Shown one piece after another: positions 1 through 8,666 of a stretch of 64,000 bases of DNA. The position numbers were made by a program, and so were the translations under genes. Every line of letters begins with the position of its first letter. Position 1 is the first letter of the stretch. The notes below the pieces were generated by a model. It did not search any database, was not told the DNA's origin, and saw only the letters and a program-made list of their open reading frames with translations. Location: the NCBI GenBank assembly GCA_039023545.1, contig JBCHKQ010000001.1, forward strand, positions 620,001 through 684,000, given 5' to 3'. Source of the DNA: Spirochaetia bacterium 38H-sp (lineage in GTDB: Bacteria; Spirochaetota; Spirochaetia; Winmispirales; Winmispiraceae).

Positions 1-336
1 GAGAAATAAAGATGAGCAGGGTATCTTGAAAAAAAGAGAGGAGGTTTCTGGCTGATCTATGGTAAAGTTTATCCAGGCATCCTGTGGCGAGCCTGTTAGA
101 ACTATTGTTTTGCCGATATTTATAATCTCTTCTGCTTTCCACTCGTAATAAGGACAATCTCTAAGTTCTTCTAGCCTGTGTTTCTCTATGATGTCTGTTT
201 TGGAATATATCGGGAAAAATGGAAAAAACAGTCTGGCTGTTGTTATTTTTGTTTTTTTGTATAATTTTTCTCTTAGTTTTTCTGTTTTTGCTTCTATATT
301 ACCGGGTAGCCGTATGCCCGCAAGCTGTATTTTCAT
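1..336 (-). CDS. Hypothetical protein, 3' part cut off by the window edge
   Basis: An open frame runs on the minus strand from an ATG at 334-336 to the window edge without a stop, giving the first 112 residues. A GGAG box lies 5 nt before the ATG, which supports this start. The protein begins MKIQLAGIRLPG and is rich in Lys, Phe and Ile. It has no signal peptide or membrane segment, and I do not recognise its family. It is divergent from the gene at 407, leaving a 70-bp gap that must hold both promoters. Confidence 0.6.
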   Translation of the reverse strand, partial: MKIQLAGIRLPGNIEAKTEKLREKLYKKTKITTARLFFPFFPIYSKTDIIEKHRLEELRDCPYYEWKAEEIINIGKTIVLTGSPQDAWINFTIDQPETSSLFFKIPCSSLFL

Positions 337-380
337 GGTAACTCCATTTTAAAATACTGGTTTTTATGGTAATATTGTTT

Positions 381-402
381 TATAATCTTGGCAATGAGGA
401 GG
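381..402 (+). promoter_or_regulatory. -10 box and ribosome binding site of the gene at 407
   Basis: TATAAT at 381-386 is a perfect -10 hexamer, and GAGGAGG at 396-402 is a strong ribosome binding site 4 nt before a GTG codon. The strength of this site decides the start: the nearby ATG at 403 runs into a stop after three codons. No convincing -35 box was seen. Confidence 0.5.
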
Positions 403-406
403 ATGT

Positions 407-1207
407 GTGGATAGTATTGCTGTTCTTCCGGCTTCCATATATAGAACTCTTACTATGCTAGAGGAAAAGCTCTCCGTATGGGATTGTGTGGATACTCTAT
501 GTTTTTTAAACAACGATCGTTCCGATGTATATGATCCGTATTTTTATATAAGTCTTGATGTCTATTATGATGGAGAATTGCCTCCTAGCGAAGAAAGGCT
601 CGCTCAGTTTGACTTTGCCGGTGCCTTTGAGACTTCTCCGGGTAGAAACAAGGACCGTTTTCTTGTCAGGGATATCCCTGTAAGGTTGGAATATAAGTGT
701 ATGTCCGACATAGAGGCCATGCTAAATAGCGAACCTGGTGCACTCCTTAGATATGATGAGCGTATAAGTTATATGTGTTACAGGCTTAAGAATGCGGATG
801 TGCTTTATAAAAAGAGTAATTGGATTGATGGTATAAGAGAAAAACTGGACAGTTTACCGGATTCTTTTTGGCATGCTCTTGTAGATGAGGCTCGTGCCAA
901 GATGGAGCACTACCTGTCAGACTTATGCGCCGCAAGTGAGTTGGAAGATGAGTATTATTTTCTCATATCTTCTGCCGGCTTTATAAGAAGTGCCTGTTCT
1001 GCTCTTTTTGCTATCAACAAGACTTTTGAGCCGTGGGGCAGGGAAATGCGTAAGCATGTTTTTAGGCTCAAAGAGCTTCCGTATTCCTTTAGAGGTTATT
1101 TTGATCAGTTTGTCAGATATGAGCACGATATGCCTATGGCTGTAAGACGTGAGATAGCAGAGCATCTTGCAAGCCATATAGTAAAAATGTGCATGTCAAA
1201 TATATAG
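407..1207 (+). CDS. Uncharacterised cytosolic protein, 266 aa
   Basis: The gene starts with GTG behind a strong GAGGAGG site. The protein has no signal peptide or membrane segment and its C-terminal half looks mostly helical. The C-terminal stretch around FEPWGREMRKHVF (about residues 207-219) reminds me of the helical C-terminal part of DUF4037-type nucleotidyltransferase-like proteins, but I cannot see a nucleotidyltransferase GS motif, so this is weak. The next gene starts 1 nt after its stop, so the two are almost certainly co-transcribed. Function unknown. Confidence 0.7.
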   Translation: MDSIAVLPASIYRTLTMLEEKLSVWDCVDTLCFLNNDRSDVYDPYFYISLDVYYDGELPPSEERLAQFDFAGAFETSPGRNKDRFLVRDIPVRLEYKCMSDIEAMLNSEPGALLRYDERISYMCYRLKNADVLYKKSNWIDGIREKLDSLPDSFWHALVDEARAKMEHYLSDLCAASELEDEYYFLISSAGFIRSACSALFAINKTFEPWGREMRKHVFRLKELPYSFRGYFDQFVRYEHDMPMAVRREIAEHLASHIVKMCMSNI

Positions 1208-1208
1208 C

Positions 1209-2321
1209 ATGTATACATCAAAAAAGTTTTTTGTCTTATTCTTTTTTATTCTTGGCTGTTTTTTTGTTTATACACAGGAAGAATCGCAGGATGATACCTG
1301 GATAAGGCTAAGTTACGAGACAAGTAGCCCTGCAGATACTATAAGCATACTGAGTAGCGACAGAAGCAAAATGCTTTATAAGGTCATAATGTATGAGGGC
1401 AGTCATAACATTGACTTGCCTATACCTCATGGGCTTGCAAAAGATATCTCTTCTTTTGTTATAGATTCTTCTGACTATGGGCTTGTAAAGGCTTTTATTA
1501 CAGATAGCCCCGATGATATCAGGCTCACTGATCTCTCAGTGATACTTGATTATGATAACTCATCTCCTGTTTTTATCTGCAGGTGGGCGGCTCTTCCTGA
1601 TTTTCTTGTGTTTAATTTTAAAACCTATGCTGTACAATCCTCTTATCTCAGGCGGATTGCTTTTTTTGTGGAAAAACCGGGTTTTAGAGGCCGAATTGCT
1701 TCTCCTGGGGAGGTAGCAAATCTCCATGACTGGAATGCTCATGATTATCCTGCAAGAGCACTGGCTGCTTTTTTTGATACTGCTTACAGAAACAGCATTT
1801 CTCTTCTTCCTGCGGAAGAGGAACTCCTTTCTATTCTTCTTGCCAACAAAATTATAACAAAGGCTCCGGATGGATATCTCCCTGTAAGCGGAGGACTTAT
1901 CAGCATATCCCGAGAGAGTCCGCCTGTATTGCGCCGTACGCTTCTTATTCACGAGTCGCTACATGCCCTATATTTTTCCTTGCCTTCATTGAGAGCTGAT
2001 GTGTATGACACGTGGGAAAACCTGCTTCCCGAGGCTAGAAAGACCTTTTATGGCTTTATGCAGTGGATGAGCTACGATACTAAGCACTATCCCCTTGTTG
2101 CAACAGAGTTTTTTGCCTATATGCTTCAGCAGGATATAGAGCAGCTGCGGTGGTATATCAATGCGCGCATATTACCGAGAGCAGCGAGTGCACTGGGAAG
2201 TATCCCTGCCGAGCCGGAAGAAATAGAAAACGCTTTTCTTCTTGCAGCGGAGAAGATGGAAAAAGACTTGCAAAAACATTTTCCTTTTTCTGCAGGAAAT
2301 ACAATCCTTGTTAGCCGTTAA
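1209..2321 (+). CDS. Probable exported HExxH zinc metallopeptidase, 370 aa
   Basis: The N-terminus is a signal peptide: MYTSKKFF, a hydrophobic core to about residue 20, then VYTQEE, so the protein is probably periplasmic or secreted. Residues 248-252 read HESLH, which fits the HExxH zinc site of metallopeptidases (two His ligands and the catalytic Glu249). Glu300 in ATEFFAYML lies 48 residues downstream in a helix-like stretch and could be the third ligand, as in gluzincins. The first about 200 residues match no family I recognise. The gene follows the 407 gene by 1 nt. The peptidase call rests on motif and export signal alone. Confidence 0.55.
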   Translation: MYTSKKFFVLFFFILGCFFVYTQEESQDDTWIRLSYETSSPADTISILSSDRSKMLYKVIMYEGSHNIDLPIPHGLAKDISSFVIDSSDYGLVKAFITDSPDDIRLTDLSVILDYDNSSPVFICRWAALPDFLVFNFKTYAVQSSYLRRIAFFVEKPGFRGRIASPGEVANLHDWNAHDYPARALAAFFDTAYRNSISLLPAEEELLSILLANKIITKAPDGYLPVSGGLISISRESPPVLRRTLLIHESLHALYFSLPSLRADVYDTWENLLPEARKTFYGFMQWMSYDTKHYPLVATEFFAYMLQQDIEQLRWYINARILPRAASALGSIPAEPEEIENAFLLAAEKMEKDLQKHFPFSAGNTILVSR

Positions 2322-2329
2322 TATGCTAT

Positions 2330-2473
2330 ACCGAACGTCGACTCTGGGTCATATGTAGTAAAGTGGCAAAATGGACGCAGAGACTCCTGCCTGCGGTATA
2401 TATTTAGACTGTCTTCTTTGTTGGTTCTCCGCCAGGAGGCAGCGCAGGCCGCGTAGCGGGTTGTGCGTTCGGT
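2330..2473. repeat. ACCGAAC element 1 (inverted pair of units)
   Basis: This full element has an A-type unit reading rightward (2330-2397) and a B-type unit reading leftward (about 2430-2473), bounded by ACCGAACG and its reverse complement CGTTCGGT. The A unit has a stem CTCTG.GTC (2342-2350) against GAC.CAGAG (2374-2382), a loop with GGCA, and a tail CCTGCCTGCGG. The B unit hairpin includes CCGC-GTA-GCGG (about 2449-2459). It lies between two plus-strand genes, and no gene is evident in it. Confidence 0.75.
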
Positions 2474-2561
2474 GTAAAAATATATTGCTGTCAAAAGTGA
2501 CGGAACTTGTAAAAAGCTTTTATATATTATATTCTGTATACAGAATATAATAGGAGATATC

Positions 2562-3476
2562 ATGGAAAACAGCATACACTATCCATTTTTGTTATCGCTT
2601 TTTGTAATACTCACAGGTTATGTTCTTACCAGACTCAAGGTTTTGTCGCTTGAGCTTGGCAAGGATATATCCAGACTGATAGTCAATGTCACATTACCGG
2701 CAGTGATTCTAAATACATTAACAACTATGGAGCTGGTAGGGTCTCTTTTTTTCTTTCCTCTTATATGCATAGCTGCATCGGTGATAATATTGCCTTTTGC
2801 AAAGCTTTTTTTTAATAGGCTTTCTCTGGCGGATAGGGGAAATGCTTATCTTACGGTTATTGGCTACAATATAGGTTTGTTTGCCTATCCTCTGATAGAA
2901 GGGCTGTATGGTAAGGATGGACTTGCTGGTGTTGCCATGTTTGATGTGGGAAACGCTTTTGTAGCTTTTGGTCTTCTTTATCTGGTGGCAAGACATTTCT
3001 CACCACAGGAGGATAAGAAGATAACTCCTGTGCGGATTTTAAAAGCTCTGCTTTACTCCATACCGTTTATGAGTTATGTGATAGGACTTTCTCTTAATAT
3101 TGCCGGGCTTTCTTTTCCATCTATAATTGGTGATGCCATAGCTCTAATCGCACGGGCAAATAATGCTCTTGTTCTTTTAGTGCTTGGGATGACTCTCAGA
3201 TTTACGTTTCCCAAAAAGACGGCAAAGGTTTTTGCAAGGGCTCTTGCTGTAAGATACGGTCTTGGGCTTGTTCTGGGTTTTGCTGCTTTCTTTCTTCTAC
3301 CTTTTGATATCTTTTACAGAAGGATATTGCTCATAGGTCTTCTTCTGCCTGCTCCTCTTGTTATAATCCCCTATGCGGCAGAAAACGAGCTGGATATGGA
3401 GTTTGCAGGAACTTATGCTAATGCTTCTGTTGTGATAAGTTTTGCTATCATGTGGCTTATAGCAAGCATCACATAG
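2562..3476 (+). CDS. AEC (auxin efflux carrier) family transporter, 304 aa
   Basis: This is a polytopic inner-membrane protein with about ten hydrophobic segments across its length, the usual size (about 300 aa) and layout of the AEC family. Bacterial members export or import small organic acids or amino acids; the substrate cannot be read here. Supporting features are the N-terminal LSRLIVNVTLPAVI-like stretch (residues 37-52) and the paired five-helix halves separated by a charged loop near residues 148-158. The start is fixed by AGGAGA 6 nt before ATG. The gene is monocistronic and ends in a hairpin shared with metH. Confidence 0.85.
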   Translation: MENSIHYPFLLSLFVILTGYVLTRLKVLSLELGKDISRLIVNVTLPAVILNTLTTMELVGSLFFFPLICIAASVIILPFAKLFFNRLSLADRGNAYLTVIGYNIGLFAYPLIEGLYGKDGLAGVAMFDVGNAFVAFGLLYLVARHFSPQEDKKITPVRILKALLYSIPFMSYVIGLSLNIAGLSFPSIIGDAIALIARANNALVLLVLGMTLRFTFPKKTAKVFARALAVRYGLGLVLGFAAFFLLPFDIFYRRILLIGLLLPAPLVIIPYAAENELDMEFAGTYANASVVISFAIMWLIASIT

Positions 3477-3499
3477 AAGGCTGCCTATAGCAGCCTTCT
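3475..3499. terminator. Shared hairpin between the AEC gene and metH
   Basis: AGAAGGCTGC (3475-3484), the loop CTATA and GCAGCCTTCT (3490-3499) form a perfect 10-bp stem in the 37-bp gap between two convergent genes. The flanking T-tracts are weak, so it is a plausible bidirectional terminator rather than a textbook one. Confidence 0.7.
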
Positions 3500-3513
3500 A
3501 TATCCTGTTGTAA

Positions 3514-6500
3514 TCAGCTTTCTGGTAGAATACTTCGCAGCCATTTTTCTGCTTCCGTAGTGCTCATATTGCGTCTTGTTGCGTAGTCAGCAAGCTGTTC
3601 TTCTGTTATGCGGCCTACTGCAAAATAATGGGAATCGGGATGGGCAAAGTAAAATCCGCTGACAGATGAAGAGGGCATCATCATATAGCTTTCTGTGAGT
3701 CTTATGCCCGTACGCTTCTGAGCATCCGTGATTTTCCATATATCTGCTTTGAGCGTATGGTCGGGACAGGGGGGGTAACCTGGAGCAGGTCTTATGCCTT
3801 GATAGCTTTCTGCCAGAGTTTCCTGAGGACTGAGTTTTTCATCCGGAGCATATCCCCAGAGCTTTTTTCTCACGAGCTGATGCAAAGCTTCTGCTGCGGC
3901 TTCCGCGAGTCTGTCTCCAAGGATGTTTACGAGTATATCCGAGTATTGGTCTGCATCTGTGTGCTCCTTTATAAAGGATTCTAGGTCTCTCCCGGCACCT
4001 GTTACAAAAAAGCCCATATAATCCCTCATACCGCTTTTTTCCTGTGGAAGAAAGTCCGACAGGCTAAGGTAATAAGGGGTTTTTTTCTTTTCTCTCTGTT
4101 GTCTGAGCATAGGAATTCTGTAGAATTCTTTATCTGTTTCCCAGTCATAGAGAAGGATATCATCGTTTTCTGTAGAGCATGCAGGATAGAAGGCAACAGC
4201 TGCATCTATTCTTATGTTTTCTTCCATTATATCCAGCATTCTGTTGGCATCGTCGTACAGTTTCTTTGCTTCTTCCCCCTTTTCTGCATCAGATAGGATG
4301 TCGGGAAACTTTCCCGGCATTTCCCATGCAATGTAAAAGAATCTCCAGTCTATGTATGGCCGCACTTCTTTTACAGAGAGCCTCACTGTCTGTGCTCCTT
4401 TTATCACAGGTTCTACAGGCTTATAATCCTTCCAATTCGGGATAAAGCGCTTTTTTCTTGCTTCCGACAAAGAAATATAGTTAAAATTTTTTATCTGTCC
4501 CAGTTTTTGTTCTCTTATTTTTTTCTGCTTTTCTCTATTTTCTGCGATAAAGCTTTCTTTCTTGTCCGAGCTTAGGGCGCTCATAACCTTTACTGCATCT
4601 GATGCATCGGTAGAATGTATGACAGGTCCAGAGTATTCTGGTGCTATCTTGAGTGCAGTATGCGTGGGACTGGTTGCAGCTCCACCTACCATGAGGGGCA
4701 GCTTCTTGCCCCTCCTTTCCATCTCTTCTGCTACTATTCTCATCTCTTCCAAAGAAGGTGTAATGAGTCCGGAAAGCCCTATGACATCCGCACCTTCTTT
4801 GTCTGCAGTTTCAAGGATATCCTGCATTGGTACCATAACTCCCAAGTCTATTACCCTATAATTGTTGCACTCAAGGACCACTTTTACTATGTTCTTTCCT
4901 ATATCGTGCACATCACCTTTTACTGTTGCTATCACCATGCTTGCTTTATGCTGCCCGCCTGTTTTTGCATTTTCTTTCTTTATAAGGGGGGTGAGAAAGT
5001 CAACTGCATTTTTCATAACCCGTGCGGTCTTTACGACCTGAGGCAAAAACATTTTGCCTTCGCCAAAAAGCCTTCCAACTTCGTTCATTCCTTTCATAAG
5101 AGGGCCTTCTATCACGGCAAGTGCTGAGCCTAGTCTTTTGTGTGCTTCCGGGAGGTCTTCTTCTAGATGACTGCTTATTCCCTTGAGAAGTGCATATGTC
5201 AAGCGTTCTTCTACGTCCAGCTCTCTCCACTTATTGGCATCTCCTCCAGAAGAGGACGCTCCTGATAAACCTTCGGCAGCCTCGAGCAGAAGTTCTGTTG
5301 CTTCTGGATTCCTGTTAAAAAGCAGGTCTTCTATTAGCTTGCGCACGTTTTCCGGCACCTCTTCATATGGAAGCATGCGTGCTGGGTTTACTATGCCCAT
5401 ATCAAGTCCTGCTTTTACCGCATGGTAGAGAAATACAGAATGCATTGCATCTCTAAGCGGATTGTTGCCTCTGAAGGAAAAAGATATATTGCTTACTCCG
5501 CCGGATGTCTTTGCATAGGGAAGATTTTCTTTAATCCACTTTACGGCTTCAAGGAAATCCACACCATAATTGGCGTGTTCTGCCATGCCTGTTCCTATTG
5601 CAAATATGTTAGCATCTATAACAATATCTTCTGGTGCTATTCCTGCCTTAGTTGTAAGCAGTCTGTAAGAACGTTCTGCAATCTCCATGCGTCTCTCCAG
5701 GCTGTCTGCCTGTCCGTTCTCGTCAAAGCACATAACAAGAACAGCTGCTCCCATACGCTTTACAAAGCGTGCTTTCCTTATAAACTCTTCCTCGCCGTCT
5801 TTGAGACTTATGGAGTTTACTATACCTTTACCCTGTAAGCACATAAGACCTGCTTCTATCACCTTCCAGTTGGAAGAATCCAGCATGATAGGTACTCTGC
5901 TTATCTCAGGCTCTGAGGCAATCAGGTTGAGAAAGTGCTTCATTGCAGAGGGTGCATCTATAAGCGGATCATCAACGTTGATATCTATTATCTGAGCCCC
6001 TGCCTCTACCTGTGCCCTTGCAATCTCAAGAGCTGTATCCCAGTCAGAATTTGCAATGCATTTTTTAAAACGTGCAGAACCTGCCACATTGGTTCTCTCC
6101 CCCACGTTGACAAAGAGGCTCTCCCTGCTTACACGCAAAACCTCAAGCCCGGTAAAGACAGTCTCATGTTTTTTGTCAGGAATCCTGCGTGGATTTATGT
6201 CCGATAGAGCATCAACAATTGCCTTTATATGCTCCGGTGTTGTACCGCAACAACCACCTACTATGTTGAGAAGCCCTTCCCTGGCATACATAGCTAGTGT
6301 TTTTGCCATGATTTCCGGTCCCTGGTCGTACTCTCCCATAGCATTGGGAAGCCCGGCATTGGGATGCACGCTTACTGCGCATGGTGCATGCGGGGTTATG
6401 GACATAAGATGTGGCCTCATCATATCCGGGCCAAAGGCGCAGTTAAAACCTACGGATACAGGCTCTGCATGGAGCACAGAAAAAAGAAAAGCTTCTGCTG

Positions 6501-7191
6501 TTTGTCCTGCCAGCAGCCTGCCTGCAGCATCCGTGATAGTTGCAGAGAGCATAACAGGCACATCCTTTCCAGACTCCTCGCGGTATCTCATAAGAGCGGA
6601 TAATGCTGCCTTTGCATTGAGTGTATCAAATATTGTTTCGACCAGTATGATATCAGCGCCACCATCTATGAGCCCGCATATGGAATTATGGTAGTCCTCT
6701 TCCAGTGTCTCAAAATCCAGAGCCCTAAAAGCCGGATCCTGAACATTGGGGGACAGAGAAAGGGTTTTATTGGTTGGGCCCAGCACTCCTGCCACAAAAC
6801 GCGGTTTATCCGGTGTCTTTTTGCAGAACTCGTCGGCCACGCGTCTTGCAAGACGTGCAGCCTCAAGGTTGAGCCTATAGGCAAGCTCCTCTGTTGCATA
6901 ATCTGCCTGGCTAGTACGGGTAGAATTAAAGGTATTGGTCTCTATTATATCCGCTCCGGCCTCAAGATAAGCCCTGTGAACACCCTCGATTATATCCGGT
7001 CGCGTCAGAGTGAGCATATCGTGATTGCCCTTGAGATTGATGGGCCTTCCTTTTGCATCCTTTTTATCAAAACCGGCAAACTCCTCGCCGCGGTAGTCGG
7101 CTTCTTCCAGCTTATGCCTCTGGAGCATAGTCCCCATGGCGCCGTCCAGAAAAAGAATCCGCTCGCTGAGAAGCTCTTTTATGTCAGCCAT
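3514..7191 (-). CDS. metH: Cobalamin-dependent methionine synthase, 1225 aa
   Basis: MetH transfers the methyl group of 5-methyltetrahydrofolate to homocysteine through methylcobalamin, in the cytosol. All modules are present. The homocysteine domain (about 1-330) has zinc ligands Cys251, Cys314 and Cys315 (GGCCGT). The pterin domain (about 350-620) follows. The cobalamin module has a cap near 640-735 and DVHDIGKN at 760-767, with His762 as the lower cobalt ligand. A C-terminal activation domain ends the protein, with the RLTESYMMMPSSSVSG region that binds S-adenosylmethionine. The length equals the E. coli enzyme (1227 aa). The start is supported by GGAGGAAGG next to ATG. Only 75 bp separate it from a repeat element, and I see no cobalamin or SAM riboswitch there. 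Confidence 0.97.
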   Translation of the reverse strand: MADIKELLSERILFLDGAMGTMLQRHKLEEADYRGEEFAGFDKKDAKGRPINLKGNHDMLTLTRPDIIEGVHRAYLEAGADIIETNTFNSTRTSQADYATEELAYRLNLEAARLARRVADEFCKKTPDKPRFVAGVLGPTNKTLSLSPNVQDPAFRALDFETLEEDYHNSICGLIDGGADIILVETIFDTLNAKAALSALMRYREESGKDVPVMLSATITDAAGRLLAGQTAEAFLFSVLHAEPVSVGFNCAFGPDMMRPHLMSITPHAPCAVSVHPNAGLPNAMGEYDQGPEIMAKTLAMYAREGLLNIVGGCCGTTPEHIKAIVDALSDINPRRIPDKKHETVFTGLEVLRVSRESLFVNVGERTNVAGSARFKKCIANSDWDTALEIARAQVEAGAQIIDINVDDPLIDAPSAMKHFLNLIASEPEISRVPIMLDSSNWKVIEAGLMCLQGKGIVNSISLKDGEEEFIRKARFVKRMGAAVLVMCFDENGQADSLERRMEIAERSYRLLTTKAGIAPEDIVIDANIFAIGTGMAEHANYGVDFLEAVKWIKENLPYAKTSGGVSNISFSFRGNNPLRDAMHSVFLYHAVKAGLDMGIVNPARMLPYEEVPENVRKLIEDLLFNRNPEATELLLEAAEGLSGASSSGGDANKWRELDVEERLTYALLKGISSHLEEDLPEAHKRLGSALAVIEGPLMKGMNEVGRLFGEGKMFLPQVVKTARVMKNAVDFLTPLIKKENAKTGGQHKASMVIATVKGDVHDIGKNIVKVVLECNNYRVIDLGVMVPMQDILETADKEGADVIGLSGLITPSLEEMRIVAEEMERRGKKLPLMVGGAATSPTHTALKIAPEYSGPVIHSTDASDAVKVMSALSSDKKESFIAENREKQKKIREQKLGQIKNFNYISLSEARKKRFIPNWKDYKPVEPVIKGAQTVRLSVKEVRPYIDWRFFYIAWEMPGKFPDILSDAEKGEEAKKLYDDANRMLDIMEENIRIDAAVAFYPACSTENDDILLYDWETDKEFYRIPMLRQQREKKKTPYYLSLSDFLPQEKSGMRDYMGFFVTGAGRDLESFIKEHTDADQYSDILVNILGDRLAEAAAEALHQLVRKKLWGYAPDEKLSPQETLAESYQGIRPAPGYPPCPDHTLKADIWKITDAQKRTGIRLTESYMMMPSSSVSGFYFAHPDSHYFAVGRITEEQLADYATRRNMSTTEAEKWLRSILPES

Positions 7192-7266
7192 CCTTCCTCC
7201 AAAACATTAGCAATTTTATATAGTATACATATTAAAAGCGGGATAGAACAGTATTTTATAAAATGT

Positions 7267-7416
7267 GCCGAACGCAGTAATAGCGTCCGTCCTTTGTAAA
7301 GCAGGGCAGAATGGCGCTCTTACTGCTGCCTGCGGCTCATATGGTGTAGAGTTTTCTTGTGCTTCTTCTTTTGGCCGGAGGCAGTGCGATGGCGCTTGCG
7401 TCATCGCACGTTCGGT
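7267..7416. repeat. ACCGAAC element 2 (inverted pair of units)
   Basis: The A unit (7267-7336, starting GCCGAACG) has a 12-position stem, GCAGTAATAGCG (7274-7285) against CGCTCTTACTGC (7315-7326), with 11 pairs. Its loop carries GGCAG (7305-7309) and the stem is followed by CTGCC (7326-7330) and TGCGGC. The B unit reads leftward (about 7373-7416) with a perfect stem GTGCGATG/CATCGCAC directly before GTTCGGT. The element sits in the divergent gap between metH and the gene at 7463, so it cannot serve only as a terminator. Confidence 0.8.
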
Positions 7417-7424
7417 ATGACAAA

Positions 7425-7453
7425 TTGACCTATAGCCTTGGCATCTGTATACT
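7425..7453 (+). promoter_or_regulatory. Promoter with predicted start at or next to the ATG of the 7463 gene
   Basis: TTGACC (7425-7430), a 17-nt spacer and TATACT (7448-7453) make a strong sigma-70-type promoter. The ATG begins 10 nt after the -10 box, so the mRNA would have a leader of about 0-3 nt. No Shine-Dalgarno sequence is present. Confidence 0.7.
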
Positions 7454-7462
7454 CGTACGATT

Positions 7463-8638
7463 ATGTATAAAGATGTGATTATCAAGGATAAGGGGCGTTC
7501 CTCTGTTATGAGGCAGCATCCCTGGATTTTTTCTGGTGCGATTTCTGACAACGGCGGTGCCGTGCCGGGCGATATTGTAACCGTGCGCAGCTTGTCCGGT
7601 GAGTTCCTTGCACGCGGGGTTTTTGACAGCGGAACTATCGCAGTGAGGATTCTTTCTTTTTCTGATAGACCCATAGACAGCGATTTTTGGAGAGACAGGC
7701 TCTATGCTGCTCTTTTCTACAGACAGGCTCTGGGTATTACAGAGTCTTCCAATTGTTATAGGTTGATTCATGGAGCAGGGGATGGTATTCCCGGACTTGT
7801 TCTGGATTTTTATAATGGGGTTGTGGTTTTTCAGGCACATTGTGTGGGAATTTATGCAAGAAGAGAGGATATCACCGCAGCTCTTGCAGATGTCTACGGA
7901 GAAAATCTGCTTGCTGTCTATGATAAGAGCAGCCAGAGTGTGCATACAGAGGAGAAACCCAAGGATTCTTACCTCTATATTGCCTCCAAACCTGTTCTTC
8001 CGCACAACATAGTGGAAAATAAGCTTTCTTTTTTTGTGGATTGGGAATCCGGACAGAAAACAGGCTTTTTCCTTGACCAGAGGGACAATAGGGCTCTTAT
8101 CGCATCTATAGCAAAAGAAAGGCGTGTTATAAACGCATTTTCCTACACCGGAGGTTTCTCGGTATATGCGTTTTGGGGAGGTGCAAGGGAGGTCATATCT
8201 GTTGACAGTTCTGCCTCAGCCTGCGAACTTGCTGAGAGAAACGTAAAGCACAATTATTCTGAGGCAAAGCACAGCACTGTGTGCTCCGATGTTTCTGATT
8301 TTCTTGCAGATCAGAAAAAAGATCTATATGACCTTATCATCCTTGACCCGCCTGCTTTTGCCAAGCACATAAAGCACCGTCACAAAGCATTGATTGCATA
8401 CAAAAACCTCAATAAGAAGGCAATAAGGATAGTAAAAAGTGGTGGTTTTATAGCGACCTTTTCCTGTAGTCAGGCCATAGATCTTGGCCTTTTTACCGGT
8501 GCTGTCCGCGCTGCAGCCATAGAAGAAAAGAGGACTGTTAGGATTGTAAAAACACTCCATCAGCCTGTCGACCATCCTGTCAACATTTATCAGCCTGAGG
8601 GAGAGTATCTCAAGGGACTCCTGCTCTATATAGAATAA
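7463..8638 (+). CDS. rlmI: RlmI-type rRNA (cytosine-C5) methyltransferase, 391 aa
   Basis: This class I SAM-dependent methyltransferase has the layout of RlmI, which methylates a cytosine of 23S rRNA. An N-terminal PUA RNA-binding domain (about 1-75) includes RQHPWIFSGAI. A central domain follows, and then a Rossmann methyltransferase fold from about residue 195, with FLDQRDNR, the SAM loop NAFSYTGGFSVYA, and DPPAF near 295. SCS near 330 (ATFSCSQ) is in the place of the conserved Ser-Cys-Ser motif with the catalytic Cys. Length is typical (about 395 aa). It lacks a ribosome binding site and is probably translated from a leaderless mRNA. The exact target base is inferred from family, not shown. 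Confidence 0.85.
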   Translation: MYKDVIIKDKGRSSVMRQHPWIFSGAISDNGGAVPGDIVTVRSLSGEFLARGVFDSGTIAVRILSFSDRPIDSDFWRDRLYAALFYRQALGITESSNCYRLIHGAGDGIPGLVLDFYNGVVVFQAHCVGIYARREDITAALADVYGENLLAVYDKSSQSVHTEEKPKDSYLYIASKPVLPHNIVENKLSFFVDWESGQKTGFFLDQRDNRALIASIAKERRVINAFSYTGGFSVYAFWGGAREVISVDSSASACELAERNVKHNYSEAKHSTVCSDVSDFLADQKKDLYDLIILDPPAFAKHIKHRHKALIAYKNLNKKAIRIVKSGGFIATFSCSQAIDLGLFTGAVRAAAIEEKRTVRIVKTLHQPVDHPVNIYQPEGEYLKGLLLYIE

Positions 8639-8666
8639 ATTCTGACACAATAATCATAGACAGATT

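Noticed and set aside
2330..2473. Integron attC recombination site
   Set aside because: ACCGAAC...GTTCGGT resembles the RYYYAAC...GTTRRRY end boxes, and some treponemes carry chromosomal integrons. But each half folds on itself instead of left pairing with right, half elements exist, the base next to GTT is not a purine, and the flanking genes are ordinary housekeeping genes.
2318..2575. 85-codon minus-strand frame across element 1
   Set aside because: It consists mostly of repeat-element sequence and overlaps both neighbouring genes.
7192..7266. Cobalamin or SAM riboswitch upstream of metH
   Set aside because: Only 75 bp are available before the repeat element, and no B12-box or SAM-riboswitch core was seen.
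3757..7299. Many plus-strand open frames over the metH region, up to 212 codons
   Set aside because: They lie antisense to a full-length, motif-complete metH, lack ribosome binding sites and encode low-complexity Ser/Cys-rich products.
7430..8005. 191-codon minus-strand frame opposite the RlmI-like gene
   Set aside because: The plus-strand gene has a strong promoter and complete methyltransferase motifs; the opposite frame has neither.
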